Assembly: GCF_024707545.1 (NCBI RefSeq)
Contig: NZ_CP062229.1
Coordinates: forward strand, 1,364,001 to 1,428,000
Reading direction: 5' to 3'
Origin: Mesorhizobium onobrychidis
GTDB lineage: Bacteria; Pseudomonadota; Alphaproteobacteria; Rhizobiales; Rhizobiaceae
Length of the DNA: 64,000 nt
Part shown: positions 42,507 to 50,779 of the stretch, piece after piece
Layout of the letters: each line of letters starts with the position of its first letter
Position numbering within the stretch: position 1 is the stretch's first letter
The notes under the pieces: model-generated
Databases searched by the model: none
Seen by the model: the letters and a program-made list of their open reading frames with translations, nothing else
What the model was told of the DNA's origin: nothing
Program-made: the position numbers and the translations under genes

Positions 42507-43238
42507 TCAGTTGCCTTCGCCGGTCGGCAGCGAAAAGATATAGCCTTCGCCGCGGACTGTGCGCAGGAATTTCGGATTGGCCGGGTCCGCCTCGATCTTC
42601 TTTCTCAGCCGCATGATGCGGATATCGACGGCGCGTGAGGATTCAGGATCTTCCACGAAGCCGATCGCCTCGGAGATCGCCGCACGCGTCAGCAAACGGT
42701 TGGCACGCGTCAGGAAGACCTCCAGCACGTCGAACTCGCTCTTGGCCATGTCGATAACCGTCCCATTGGTGCCGGTGACGAACCGGCCGTCGAGATCGGC
42801 ATGGAAAGGGCCGAAGCTCATGAAACGGCGGTTGGCAGTTGTTTCGGCCTTGGCGCCCTGTGGTTCGGCCGGCTGCGGCACGCGGCGCAGCACGCTGCGG
42901 ACCCTCGCCAGCACCTCGCGCAATTCGTAAGGCTTGACGATGTAGTCGTCGGCGCCGAGTTCCAGCCCGACGATGCGATCGAGCGCGGTGCCGGCGGCAG
43001 TGGCGTAGATGATGCCGATAGGCATTTTCGAGCGCAGCCAGCGGCCGAGCGACAGGCCGTCCTCGCCTGGCATGGCGATGTCGAGGATGGCCAGATGAAA
43101 CGACTGCGTTTCCAGCAAGGTTCGCGCGGCGCTGGCGCTCTCGGCCGTCGCGACATCGTAGCCGCTGGCGCCGAGATACTCGGCGACCGCGTCCCTCAGA
43201 TCCGGCTCGTCCTCGACGATGACAATTCGTGCCCGCAC
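42507..43238 (-). CDS. OmpR-family response regulator
   Basis: About 243 residues. The receiver has RIVIVEDEPDLRDAV, phospho-Asp in LAILDIAMPGEDG, Thr in YATAAG and Lys in YIVKPYELR; the winged helix is MAKSEFDVLEVFLTRANRLL, ending FLRTVRGEGYIFSLP. I chose GTG at 43238, since the residues from 43298 (MLDMMFIPNLLSAESG) are atypical; an ATG start at 43298 cannot be excluded. It is the probable partner of the hybrid kinase. Confidence 0.93.
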   Translation of the reverse strand: MRARIVIVEDEPDLRDAVAEYLGASGYDVATAESASAARTLLETQSFHLAILDIAMPGEDGLSLGRWLRSKMPIGIIYATAAGTALDRIVGLELGADDYIVKPYELREVLARVRSVLRRVPQPAEPQGAKAETTANRRFMSFGPFHADLDGRFVTGTNGTVIDMAKSEFDVLEVFLTRANRLLTRAAISEAIGFVEDPESSRAVDIRIMRLRKKIEADPANPKFLRTVRGEGYIFSLPTGEGN

Positions 43239-43332
43239 TATGCTCTCGCTCCCGCTTTCAGCGGAAAGTAGATTGGGTATAAACATCATGTCCAGCACTC
43301 ATCTTGGGTTGCCGGTTGCAGGGTGGAAAAAA

Positions 43333-44019
43333 ATGGCTGCACGATCCGTCATCGCGCTTGTTTCGGTCGCCGAAGTGGTCGCGACCGATCTCGCCGACCA
43401 TCTCGAACGGCGTGGCCATGACGTGCGCGCGGTGCGGCAGCCGTGGGAGGCCGAATCCTTGCTTTCCGGAAAGGGCATCGATGTCGTCGTCGTCGGCGAC
43501 AGCCTCAGCCAGGCGGAAGGGCGTGATCTGCTCAGGCGCCATGGCGGCGAGGGCGGGCCGGATTTCATCCTGATCTGCCGGCCGGCCGATCTCGTCGACA
43601 AGGTGCTGGCGCTCGAACTCGGCGCCGCCGACGTCGTCGAGAGCCCGCTCAACGTCAGGGAACTCGCCGCCCGTATCGGCGGCCTGCTGGCACGGCGCGG
43701 CAGGAACGCCGGGGAATTGGTCGTGCTGGAGAACGCGACGGTCGACCTCCGGTCGGCCATGGTCATGCATCGGTCCGGCACGGAAGAACAATTGTCGCCA
43801 GGTCAGGTGGCGCTGCTCAGATTGTTCCTGGCCAGTCCGCGCAAGGTCTTGACGCGCGACGACATCATTGCCGCCGCGCCCGCCGAAAATGCCGATGCCT
43901 TCGATCGCTCGATCGATTCGCGCATCGTGCGGCTGCGCCGCAAGCTCGACACCGAAACCATCACCACCATAAGGGGTGCGGGCTACCGGTTCGATCCGCC
44001 GACGCAGTTCGCCGACTGA
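43333..44019 (+). CDS. OmpR-family regulator with degenerate receiver domain
   Basis: A 228-residue regulator, divergent from the true OmpR-type gene. The receiver fold is kept (ALVSVAEVVATDLADHLERR ... VVVVGDSLSQAEGRDL) but the acidic pair is missing, the phospho-acceptor position aligned with LD in normal receivers reads VG, and the conserved Lys-Pro becomes Ser-Pro (VVESPLNVRE). The winged helix (LSPGQVALLRLFLASPRKVL ... RIVRLRRKLDTETI) is normal. It should bind DNA without phosphorylation. Alternative starts are 43288 and 43219; GGTGG supports 43333. Confidence 0.88.
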   Translation: MAARSVIALVSVAEVVATDLADHLERRGHDVRAVRQPWEAESLLSGKGIDVVVVGDSLSQAEGRDLLRRHGGEGGPDFILICRPADLVDKVLALELGAADVVESPLNVRELAARIGGLLARRGRNAGELVVLENATVDLRSAMVMHRSGTEEQLSPGQVALLRLFLASPRKVLTRDDIIAAAPAENADAFDRSIDSRIVRLRRKLDTETITTIRGAGYRFDPPTQFAD

Positions 44020-44058
44020 GGCCGGGGCCCTCACCGTACTGTCCACAGGCCCAGGCGC

Positions 44059-44226
44059 TCAGCGCACCACGAGAAGCGACGGACCTGACGGCATTTCGCT
44101 GGCCGCGACGAATTCGCTCGCATGGGCACGATCCCTAAGAAGCACGGTGGCGAGGCCGGCAAAGCCGAGCAGGCCCTGTGCGTAGAGCAGTGCGGAAAGC
44201 ACCGAAGCTGCAAATTTTGTGTTCAT
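44059..44226 (-). CDS. Small single-pass membrane protein
   Basis: A 55-residue protein: one hydrophobic helix (VLSALLYAQGLLGFAGLATV) and a short hydrophilic tail. GGGA lies nine bases before the ATG. It follows the membrane protein gene at 44251 by 24 bases, so it is likely the second gene of a two-gene unit. No family known. Confidence 0.5.
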   Translation of the reverse strand: MNTKFAASVLSALLYAQGLLGFAGLATVLLRDRAHASEFVAASEMPSGPSLLVVR

Positions 44227-44250
44227 CGTTTTCGTCCCGCAAGTTTGGTT

Positions 44251-44595
44251 TTAGGTTCGCTTCAGGGAAACCCCCGAAGTGCCCGCGCCGCCAGCGGAGC
44301 CCCCCGTCGCGGCGCGGGCCTTCGGTCCTCTCGGCTGCAAGTTGCCGGAGGGGCCGCGCATCTTCGTCAGCCCAAAACCGACCCGCCAGAGGGCCTTGAG
44401 CCGGTTGATGCGCAGACTGGACACGATCCAGACCGTGGCGAAAAACAGTGCGGCATGCAGCGTCGAAACTTCGCCTGAAGTCATCTCCGCAAGCTTTGTC
44501 ATCGGGTTGCCGGCGAAGGTGCCGACGCCGCCAATGATCGCTGCGGCTATGCTTATCCTGAAAAGCCAGGAGATCGCGTTCGATTGCATGTTCAT
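44251..44595 (-). CDS. Membrane protein of unknown function
   Basis: A 114-residue protein with two membrane helices (ISWLFRISIAAAIIGGVGTF and LHAALFFATVWIVSSLRI) and a basic, glycine/serine-rich tail. Starts at 44595 or 44589 are equally possible. Upstream is a 327-base spacer before the L,D-transpeptidase gene. Function not recognised. Confidence 0.6.
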   Translation of the reverse strand: MNMQSNAISWLFRISIAAAIIGGVGTFAGNPMTKLAEMTSGEVSTLHAALFFATVWIVSSLRINRLKALWRVGFGLTKMRGPSGNLQPRGPKARAATGGSAGGAGTSGVSLKRT

Positions 44596-44955
44596 CTTCG
44601 TTTGTGCCGGCTGTTTTCGTTGGGTCAACTTTGCCGGTGACCTGTATCCAGATCATGCCGCTACAGCCCGCGGTTTGTTGCAGATTGGTTTCGAGGCAAG
44701 TCAAATTTCTTTCACAAGAGGCAAGATCGCACTTTCGTTTGAAGATGGCGGTACCTTTCTGCAGGTCTGGGCTCGGCCACTTTGCCCATGGTCCGTGGGC
44801 TTGGGGATATCCCTCGGAGGGGCTTCCGGCCGTTAACCAGAGGAAACAGATTCGAAACAGAAACGTCTGCGATGCGAAATCAATTCGAAACATGACGTAA
44901 CGATAAGCCGGTCATCGAATTTGGAGCCGGCCATGTCCGGCAGACGGGGGACATC
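44596..44955. other. Spacer between divergent membrane-protein and L,D-transpeptidase genes
   Basis: No gene is supported. ATTCGAAACA occurs twice (44850 and 44883), 33 bases apart, in front of the transpeptidase gene. No other motif was recognised. Confidence 0.45.
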
Positions 44956-45429
44956 ATGTACACTGCCATTTCTGCCAAGCTCATCAACATCGCTGCCGCC
45001 GTCACTGCGGGTACGGTTCTTCTGTTCGGCGCCGGCAGCGGCGTTGCCCATGCCGCCAATCGGGCCGCCAATCAGATCGTGGCGCGGATTTCGCTTTCGC
45101 AGCAGACGATGGAAGTCCTGGTCGACGGGCGGCCGACCTTCGCGTGGAAAGTGTCAACCGGCGACAGGGCGCATGTCACCCCGACCGGCTCGTTCAAGCC
45201 GACCCGCATGCACCAAATGTGGTATTCGAGCAAATACGACAACGCGCCGATGCCGCATTCGGTCTTCTTCAAGGGTGGCTACGCCGTTCATGCGACCAAT
45301 TTCGTCAAACGTCTCGGCCGCCCGGCCTCGCATGGCTGCGTGCGGCTGCATCCGGACAACGCCGCCGATTTCTACCAGCTTGTCGAGATTTTCGGTCCGG
45401 CCAACACCCGGATCGTCATCGTCAAATAG
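44956..45429 (+). CDS. Periplasmic L,D-transpeptidase (YkuD domain)
   Basis: A 157-residue protein with signal peptide (LINIAAAVTAGTVLLFGAGS, cleavage near AHA-AN). The YkuD domain covers the rest: ARISLSQQTMEVLVDGRP and the catalytic SHGCVRLHPDNA with the active Cys in HGCVR. It makes 3-3 peptidoglycan cross-links or attaches proteins to the wall. A strong bidirectional terminator follows. Confidence 0.93.
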   Translation: MYTAISAKLINIAAAVTAGTVLLFGAGSGVAHAANRAANQIVARISLSQQTMEVLVDGRPTFAWKVSTGDRAHVTPTGSFKPTRMHQMWYSSKYDNAPMPHSVFFKGGYAVHATNFVKRLGRPASHGCVRLHPDNAADFYQLVEIFGPANTRIVIVK

Positions 45430-45492
45430 ATAACCAAAGACTACCCGCCTGCCGGGTATAAATACATTGCGGGTCGGACATCACTGCCCAAG

Positions 45493-45520
45493 AAAAAGGC
45501 CGGAAATTTCCGGCCTTTTT
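45493..45520. terminator. Bidirectional Rho-independent terminator
   Basis: A perfect 28-bp palindrome, AAAAAGGCCGGAAA/TTTCCGGCCTTTTT. It ends both the L,D-transpeptidase gene and the convergent RND pump operon. Confidence 0.95.
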
Positions 45521-45526
45521 TATCAA

Positions 45527-48500
45527 TCAATCAGCCGGCACCGGCATCAGCTTCGGGTCCGGCTTCTCGGCGTGATGCGGCAGGTCCTTGCTGGCAATGA
45601 AGGTGTAGAACATCGGCACCACGAACAGGGTGAATATGGTCCCCACCAGAATGCCGGTGAAGATCACCAGGCCCATCGAATAGCGCGCCGCCGCACCCGC
45701 GCCGCTGGAGATGATCAGCGGCACCACGCCGAGCGCCATCGCAGCGGTCGTCATCAGGATAGGCCTTAGCCGCACCCTGGCCGAGGCGACGATCGCATCG
45801 CGCCGCCGCATCCCGTGGAGCTCGCGCTGCTGGTTGGCGAACTCGACCAGAAGAATGCCGTGCTTGGTGATCAGGCCGATCAGCGTGATCAGACCGACCT
45901 GCGTGTAGATATTGAGCGTTCCCAGCCCCAGATTGAGCGGCACGATCGCGCCGAAGATCGACAGCGGCACCGACATCATGATGATCAACGGATCGCGGAA
46001 GCTTTCGAACTGCGCCGCCAGCACCAGATAGATGACGAGAACAGCTGCCGCGAAGGCGATGATGATCGTGTAGCCCTGTTCCTTCTCCTGCCGCGACTGG
46101 CCGGTATAGTCGATGAAGAACGTGTCGGGCAGGCTTTCCCTGGCGATATCCTCGATGGTCTTCAGCCCGTCGCCCGTGGTGACGGTGGGCAATGGCAGAG
46201 CGGAAATCGTGGCGGAGTTCAATTGGTTGAACTGCTCGATCACGGCCGGCGAGGCGTTGGTCGAGATCTTCACCACCGCCGAGAGCGGCACCATCTCGCC
46301 CGACGCGCTGCGCACGAAATACTCGGCCAGCTTTTCAGGGTTGTCGCGGAAGTTCTGCGGCACCTGCGGGATGATGTCGTAGCTGTTGGATTCGCGGTCG
46401 AATTGCGCCACTTCGGCGCCACCGACCAAAAGGGTCAGTGTCCGGCCGATGTCGGCGATCGGCAGGTTGAGCGCCGCGGCGCGGTCGCGGTCGATCGTCA
46501 CCGTCACTTGCGGCGCGTCGTAGGACATCGAATTCTGCACGGCGAGGAAGCGACCGGAGGCCTGCGCCTTGTTCTTGATGTCCTCGGCCGCCTCGTACAC
46601 CTGGGAGGCATCGCCGGTCGAGCGCACCACCATCGTGACCGGCAGGCCGCCGCCGGAGCCGGGCAGCGTCGGCGGTGCGAAGACGAAAGCCTCGACGCCT
46701 GCCACCTTGGCAAGGCGGGCGGTGATGTCTTCCTGAAGTTCCTTCGAGCTGCGCGCGCGCTCGGCCCAGTCTTTGAATGCGAACCCGACGAAGGCGTTGT
46801 TCGTCGGGCCTTGGAACGCAACGGCGGAGAACCGCGCCCTGGTTTCGGGGATATCATTCATCAGCCCGAGAATCTGGTTCACATAGGTCTCGGTGTAGTC
46901 CGACGTGGCATAGCGCGGCGCATTCACAATAGACAGCAAGAAGCCCTGGTCTTCTTCCGGCGCCAGTTCGCTCGCGGTCTTGGTGAACATGAAGCCGGTC
47001 GTGGCCACCAGTGCGATGACGATCATCAGCGTCACCGGGCGATATTTCAACGAGCCGCTGACCAGCCGCTCATAGATGTTTTCGACGCGCCCGAACGTGT
47101 TGTCGACAATACGCTGGAAGCGGCTGTGCGAGCCGGCCCTCAGGATGCGTGCCGACATCATCGGCGTGACGGTGAGGGCAACGACACCCGAAAGCACCAC
47201 CGAGCCGGCGAGCGTCACCGCGAATTCGCGAAACAGTGCGCCGGTCAGGCCGCCGGTGAAGGCCAGCGGCGCGAACACGGCGGCCAGCGTTATCGTCATG
47301 GCGATGACGGCGGACGAGATCTCCCGCATGCCGTTGAAGGCCGCCTGCATCGGCGACAAACCGTCTTCCTCCATGTGGCGGTGAATGTTTTCCACCACCA
47401 CGATGGCATCGTCAACGACGAGGCCGATCGCCAGCACCATGGCCAGCAACGACAAAAGATTGATCGAATAGCCCAGCGAAAACAGCAGGAAACAGACGCC
47501 GATCAGCGACAGCGGAATGGTCACGATCGGCATCAGCACCGAGCGGAACGAGCCGAGGAAGAGCAGGATGACGACGATGACGATGGCGACCGCCTCGCCG
47601 ATGGTCTTGAACACCTCCTCGATCGAGGCGCTGATCTGCTCGGTCGAATCGTAGACGATCTCGATCGTCATGCCGAGCGGCAGCGTCTCCTGAATTGTCG
47701 GCACAATTTCGTGGATCGCCTCCGCTGTCGTCAGCGGATTGGCGGCCGGCGTCGGGAAGATGGCGAGGAAGATGCCGGGCTTGCCGTTGAAGCTGACCCT
47801 GGTGTCGGTGTTCGCCGCGGCGAGCTCGACGCGTGCCACGTCGCGCAGCCTCACCACATTGCCGTCTTTCGAACGGAGCGGAAGAGCAGCGAAAGCCTCC
47901 GGCGTCTGCAGCGTCGAACGAACGGTGATCGAGGAGGCGACGTATTCGTTTTCGGTATTGCCGGGCGCGGAGAGGAAATTCGATTCGTTGATGGCGGTCA
48001 GCACTTCCGCCGCCGTCACGCCGCGCGCCGCCAGTTTGACCGGGTCGATCCAGACGCGCATCGAATATTCGGCGGCCCCGAAGATCTGCACGTCGGCGAC
48101 ACCCTCGACCGTCGACATGCGCGGCCGCACGACGCGCTCGATATATTCGGTGAGCTGCTCCGGCGTCATGTTCGGATTCTGCATCGAGATATACATCATC
48201 GCGAACTGCTCGCCGGTGCCCTTGACGATCACCGGGTCTTCGGCCTCGTCCGGCAGATCGCCGCGCACGCCTTGTACCTTCGACAAGACTTCGTTCAGCG
48301 CGATGTCGGGGTTGGAGCCGAGTTTCATCTGCACCGTCACGGTGCTGGAGGACGCCCGGCTTGCCGACGTGACATAGTCGATGTTTTCGGTCGAAGCGAC
48401 GGCGCGGGCGATCGGCGCGGAAATGAACCCCTGGATCAGGTCGGCGCTGGCGCCGGGATAGGCCGTGGTGATCGTGATGGCCGTTTCTTCGACCTCCGGA

Positions 48501-48610
48501 TACTGCCGGATCGAGAGGCTGAAGATGCCCTGGAAACCCAGAAGCAGGATCATCAAGGCGAGCACGGTCGAAAGGACCGGACGGCGAATGAAGATGTCGG
48601 AGAAGCTCAT
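45527..48610 (-). CDS. RND efflux pump inner-membrane transporter (AcrB/MexF type)
   Basis: A 1,027-residue HAE1 transporter. It starts MSFSDIFIRRPVLSTVLALM, the usual RND N-terminus; the duplicated 12-helix fold is evident (VAIVIVVILLFLGSFRSVLM, NLLSLLAMVLAIGLVVDDAI with the proton-relay Asp-Asp, and the second half ending VGLITLIGLITKHGILLVEF). It exports drugs or solvents using proton force. Its start overlaps the adaptor's stop by four bases. No outer-membrane component adjoins. Confidence 0.95.
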   Translation of the reverse strand: MSFSDIFIRRPVLSTVLALMILLLGFQGIFSLSIRQYPEVEETAITITTAYPGASADLIQGFISAPIARAVASTENIDYVTSASRASSSTVTVQMKLGSNPDIALNEVLSKVQGVRGDLPDEAEDPVIVKGTGEQFAMMYISMQNPNMTPEQLTEYIERVVRPRMSTVEGVADVQIFGAAEYSMRVWIDPVKLAARGVTAAEVLTAINESNFLSAPGNTENEYVASSITVRSTLQTPEAFAALPLRSKDGNVVRLRDVARVELAAANTDTRVSFNGKPGIFLAIFPTPAANPLTTAEAIHEIVPTIQETLPLGMTIEIVYDSTEQISASIEEVFKTIGEAVAIVIVVILLFLGSFRSVLMPIVTIPLSLIGVCFLLFSLGYSINLLSLLAMVLAIGLVVDDAIVVVENIHRHMEEDGLSPMQAAFNGMREISSAVIAMTITLAAVFAPLAFTGGLTGALFREFAVTLAGSVVLSGVVALTVTPMMSARILRAGSHSRFQRIVDNTFGRVENIYERLVSGSLKYRPVTLMIVIALVATTGFMFTKTASELAPEEDQGFLLSIVNAPRYATSDYTETYVNQILGLMNDIPETRARFSAVAFQGPTNNAFVGFAFKDWAERARSSKELQEDITARLAKVAGVEAFVFAPPTLPGSGGGLPVTMVVRSTGDASQVYEAAEDIKNKAQASGRFLAVQNSMSYDAPQVTVTIDRDRAAALNLPIADIGRTLTLLVGGAEVAQFDRESNSYDIIPQVPQNFRDNPEKLAEYFVRSASGEMVPLSAVVKISTNASPAVIEQFNQLNSATISALPLPTVTTGDGLKTIEDIARESLPDTFFIDYTGQSRQEKEQGYTIIIAFAAAVLVIYLVLAAQFESFRDPLIIMMSVPLSIFGAIVPLNLGLGTLNIYTQVGLITLIGLITKHGILLVEFANQQRELHGMRRRDAIVASARVRLRPILMTTAAMALGVVPLIISSGAGAAARYSMGLVIFTGILVGTIFTLFVVPMFYTFIASKDLPHHAEKPDPKLMPVPAD

Positions 48611-49872
48611 TTCTGGGCTGCCTGCTGGTTTGCCGGCTTGGTCGGGTCGATGGTGTTGTCGACGGCAACGGACATGCCGTTGGAGAGCCGGTTCTGGCCG
48701 GCGGTAACGACTTCGTCGCCGGGCGCGATGCCTTCCAGGATCTCAACCAGGCCGGCATCGCGGCGGCCGGGCTTGACGAACACCTGGGCAAGCACGAGCT
48801 GCGGCTTCTGTTCTTCCGCCGTCGGTTCGGCCGGATTAGCAGCCGGTTTTTCCTCGGGTTTTGCCGCGGGCGCTTCGGCTGCGGGCTTCGCACTATCTGT
48901 GGCGGGCTTTTCTTCCGGCTTCGCCGCAGCAGCAGGGGGGGCGCCATTGGCCGCGGCAGGCTTCGCCGGACGCACCACAAAGACGAAGTCACCGTACAGG
49001 CTGGAGGTCAGCGCGGTCTGCGGCACCGTCAGTACGTTGTTTTCCTCGGGCAGTTCGACGCGCACCTGCACGAATTGGCCAGGGGTCAGCTTGCCTTCGG
49101 GGTTGGCGACCTCGGCCCTGACCGTCACCAGCCGGCTGGCCGGGTCGATTTTGGGGTCGATGCCGCGAATAGTGCCGGTGAAAGGCAACTCGCCGTCACC
49201 AACGCCCAGCCGCACCGTCTGGCCGATCTTCAGCAGCGGAAGCTGCTGTTCGGGAACCGAGAAATCGGCCCGCATCGTCTCCAGATCCTGCAGGGTCGCT
49301 ACGGAAGTGCCGGGTGAGAGATACTGGCCGAGATCGATCCTGGGGATACCCACGGTGCCGCTGAAGGGCGCGGTCAGCAGCTTCTGCTCGAGCACCGCCT
49401 GCAGCCTGTTGACCCGCGAAGCGGAAGCCAATGCGGCTGCCCGCGCCGTATCGAGCGTCGAATCCGAGCCGACACCGCGTTTCTGCAATTCAAGGGCGCG
49501 TGTCAACGCCGTCTGGTCGAGCGCTGCTTGCGCCTTCGTCGCTTCGAGATCGGCGCGCTCGGCGGCATCGTCAAGCTGAAGGAGACCCGCGTTGGCTTCA
49601 ACTTTCTGATTGGCGTGAAACAGGATGTCCTTGACGATGCCGGCGGTTTCGACGGTCAGGTCGACGCCGCGGACCGCACTGACAGTGCCGATCGCCTCGA
49701 CGCCCGGCGTCCATTCCGTCGGCCCGACGATTGTCGTCGACACGGTCGCGGCCGGGGGCTTCATGGTGGCGAAGAATTGCTGCATTGCATTGTCGCGGAA
49801 CAAATTGAAGCCGACGATGCCGCCGCACACCAGCACGAGCAGAATGAAGGCAATGATGAAACGCTTGATCAC
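48607..49872 (-). CDS. RND periplasmic adaptor (HlyD/MFP family) with low-complexity insert
   Basis: A 421-residue adaptor with an N-terminal helix (FIIAFILLVLVCGGIVGFNL). The lipoyl halves are VSAVRGVDLTVETAGIVKDI and FSGTVGIPRIDLGQYLSPGT; the beta-barrel is RADFSVPEQQLPLLK. Inside the C-terminal part a ~55-residue Ala/Pro/Lys/Glu insert has two AKPEEKPA copies. I chose GTG at 49872 with AGGGGA before it; longer starts read through the promoter. It joins the pump to an outer-membrane channel. Confidence 0.9.
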   Translation of the reverse strand: MIKRFIIAFILLVLVCGGIVGFNLFRDNAMQQFFATMKPPAATVSTTIVGPTEWTPGVEAIGTVSAVRGVDLTVETAGIVKDILFHANQKVEANAGLLQLDDAAERADLEATKAQAALDQTALTRALELQKRGVGSDSTLDTARAAALASASRVNRLQAVLEQKLLTAPFSGTVGIPRIDLGQYLSPGTSVATLQDLETMRADFSVPEQQLPLLKIGQTVRLGVGDGELPFTGTIRGIDPKIDPASRLVTVRAEVANPEGKLTPGQFVQVRVELPEENNVLTVPQTALTSSLYGDFVFVVRPAKPAAANGAPPAAAAKPEEKPATDSAKPAAEAPAAKPEEKPAANPAEPTAEEQKPQLVLAQVFVKPGRRDAGLVEILEGIAPGDEVVTAGQNRLSNGMSVAVDNTIDPTKPANQQAAQK

Positions 49873-49968
49873 GAACAGTCCCCTTGGCCATGGCCCGGCA
49901 TAACAGTCGGATGACCGAAACACATACCTGTGACTGGTCCCGATTTCAAATGACGGCGATCTTACTGT

Positions 49969-49982
49969 ACCGTCTGGACGGT
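49969..49982. promoter_or_regulatory. TetR-type operator between adaptor and regulator genes
   Basis: ACCGTCTGGACGGT has perfect 6-bp arms around TG, the classic TetR-family operator form. It lies 41 bases before the TetR gene and 97 bases before the adaptor start. Confidence 0.7.
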
Positions 49983-50022
49983 CTTGTCAATTCCGCATAG
50001 GCTAATGTATGGGGAGCGTTTG

Positions 50023-50559
50023 ATGAAAGCCCGCAGAGCAAATTCGCGTGATAAAATTCTCGCCGCCGCAGCCGATGTGGCACGCGAGACAGGGCCCGGC
50101 AGCCTGTCGCTGGACGCCGTCGCCAGCCGAGCCGGCGTGTCGAAAGGCGGCTTGCTGTACAATTTCCCAACCAAGGCGAAACTGATGCAGGCGCTGGTAG
50201 AGGATTACCTGCGCGCCTTCGAGCAGGCGCTGGAGTCCGCCCGCACGGCCGGCGTCGGCGGCGAAAGCCCGCTTGCGACTTACATCAAGCTTTCGGCCGA
50301 ACATGCCGAGGAATCGAAACCGTCGGCTTCCTGGATATTTTCAGCGATCGCCGAGGATCCCGATTTTCTGACACCGATAAAATCGTTCAGGCGGCAGGTT
50401 TTCGAGCGCCTCAAGGGAGAGACGCCGGACCTCAAGGCGCTGCTGGTCTGCTACCTCGCCATCGAAGGACTTCGCAGCATGAACCTGTTCGATTCGGATG
50501 TTCTTTCGGTCGACGAACGCCGGTTGCTGATATCGTCCTTGCTGGAGATCGCGGGATAG
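50023..50559 (+). CDS. TetR-family repressor of the RND pump
   Basis: A 178-residue TetR protein: the HTH is NSRDKILAAAADVARETGPG and SLDAVASRAGVSKGGLLYNF; the C-terminal helical core carries WIFSAIAEDPDFLTPI. The divergent layout with the pump operon and the palindrome between them argue for local repression. GGGGAG precedes the ATG at 50023. Confidence 0.92.
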   Translation: MKARRANSRDKILAAAADVARETGPGSLSLDAVASRAGVSKGGLLYNFPTKAKLMQALVEDYLRAFEQALESARTAGVGGESPLATYIKLSAEHAEESKPSASWIFSAIAEDPDFLTPIKSFRRQVFERLKGETPDLKALLVCYLAIEGLRSMNLFDSDVLSVDERRLLISSLLEIAG

Positions 50560-50685
50560 ATTGCCGCGTAGGCTGGGCGAAGCACCTGCGGCAAGACACA
50601 TCCCATCTCTCTCGACATTGATGCCTGCCCATCACCGCCGCTGCGTTACGGGAAAACCTGATCTCGCGGGCCGCCTGCATCATTG

Positions 50686-50739
50686 TCATGGCCAGATTTC
50701 CAACGTATTGCCGGCCGGGTCCTGCAACGGCCGTGCAAA
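50686..50739 (-). pseudogene. C-terminal remnant of a VOC gene
   Basis: The minus strand reads FARPLQDPAGNTLEIWP and then stop, the usual glyoxalase C-terminus (D-P-x-G-N-x-L-E-I-W). Only these ~17 codons remain; the sequence beyond reads as the ABC ATPase promoter. It is a decayed gene cut by rearrangement. Confidence 0.6.
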
Positions 50740-50779
50740 CGACCGGCACAGGGCGCAATGATATGCGGATGGGTGGAGC

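Noticed and set aside
44279..44836. 185-codon plus-strand frame opposite the membrane protein gene
   Set aside because: Shadow; the minus strand has the membrane-helix pattern.
45815..49579. A 1,254-codon plus-strand open frame opposite the RND pump genes
   Set aside because: It is an antisense shadow of two clear genes in GC-rich DNA; its sequence is Arg/His/Asp-rich without domains.
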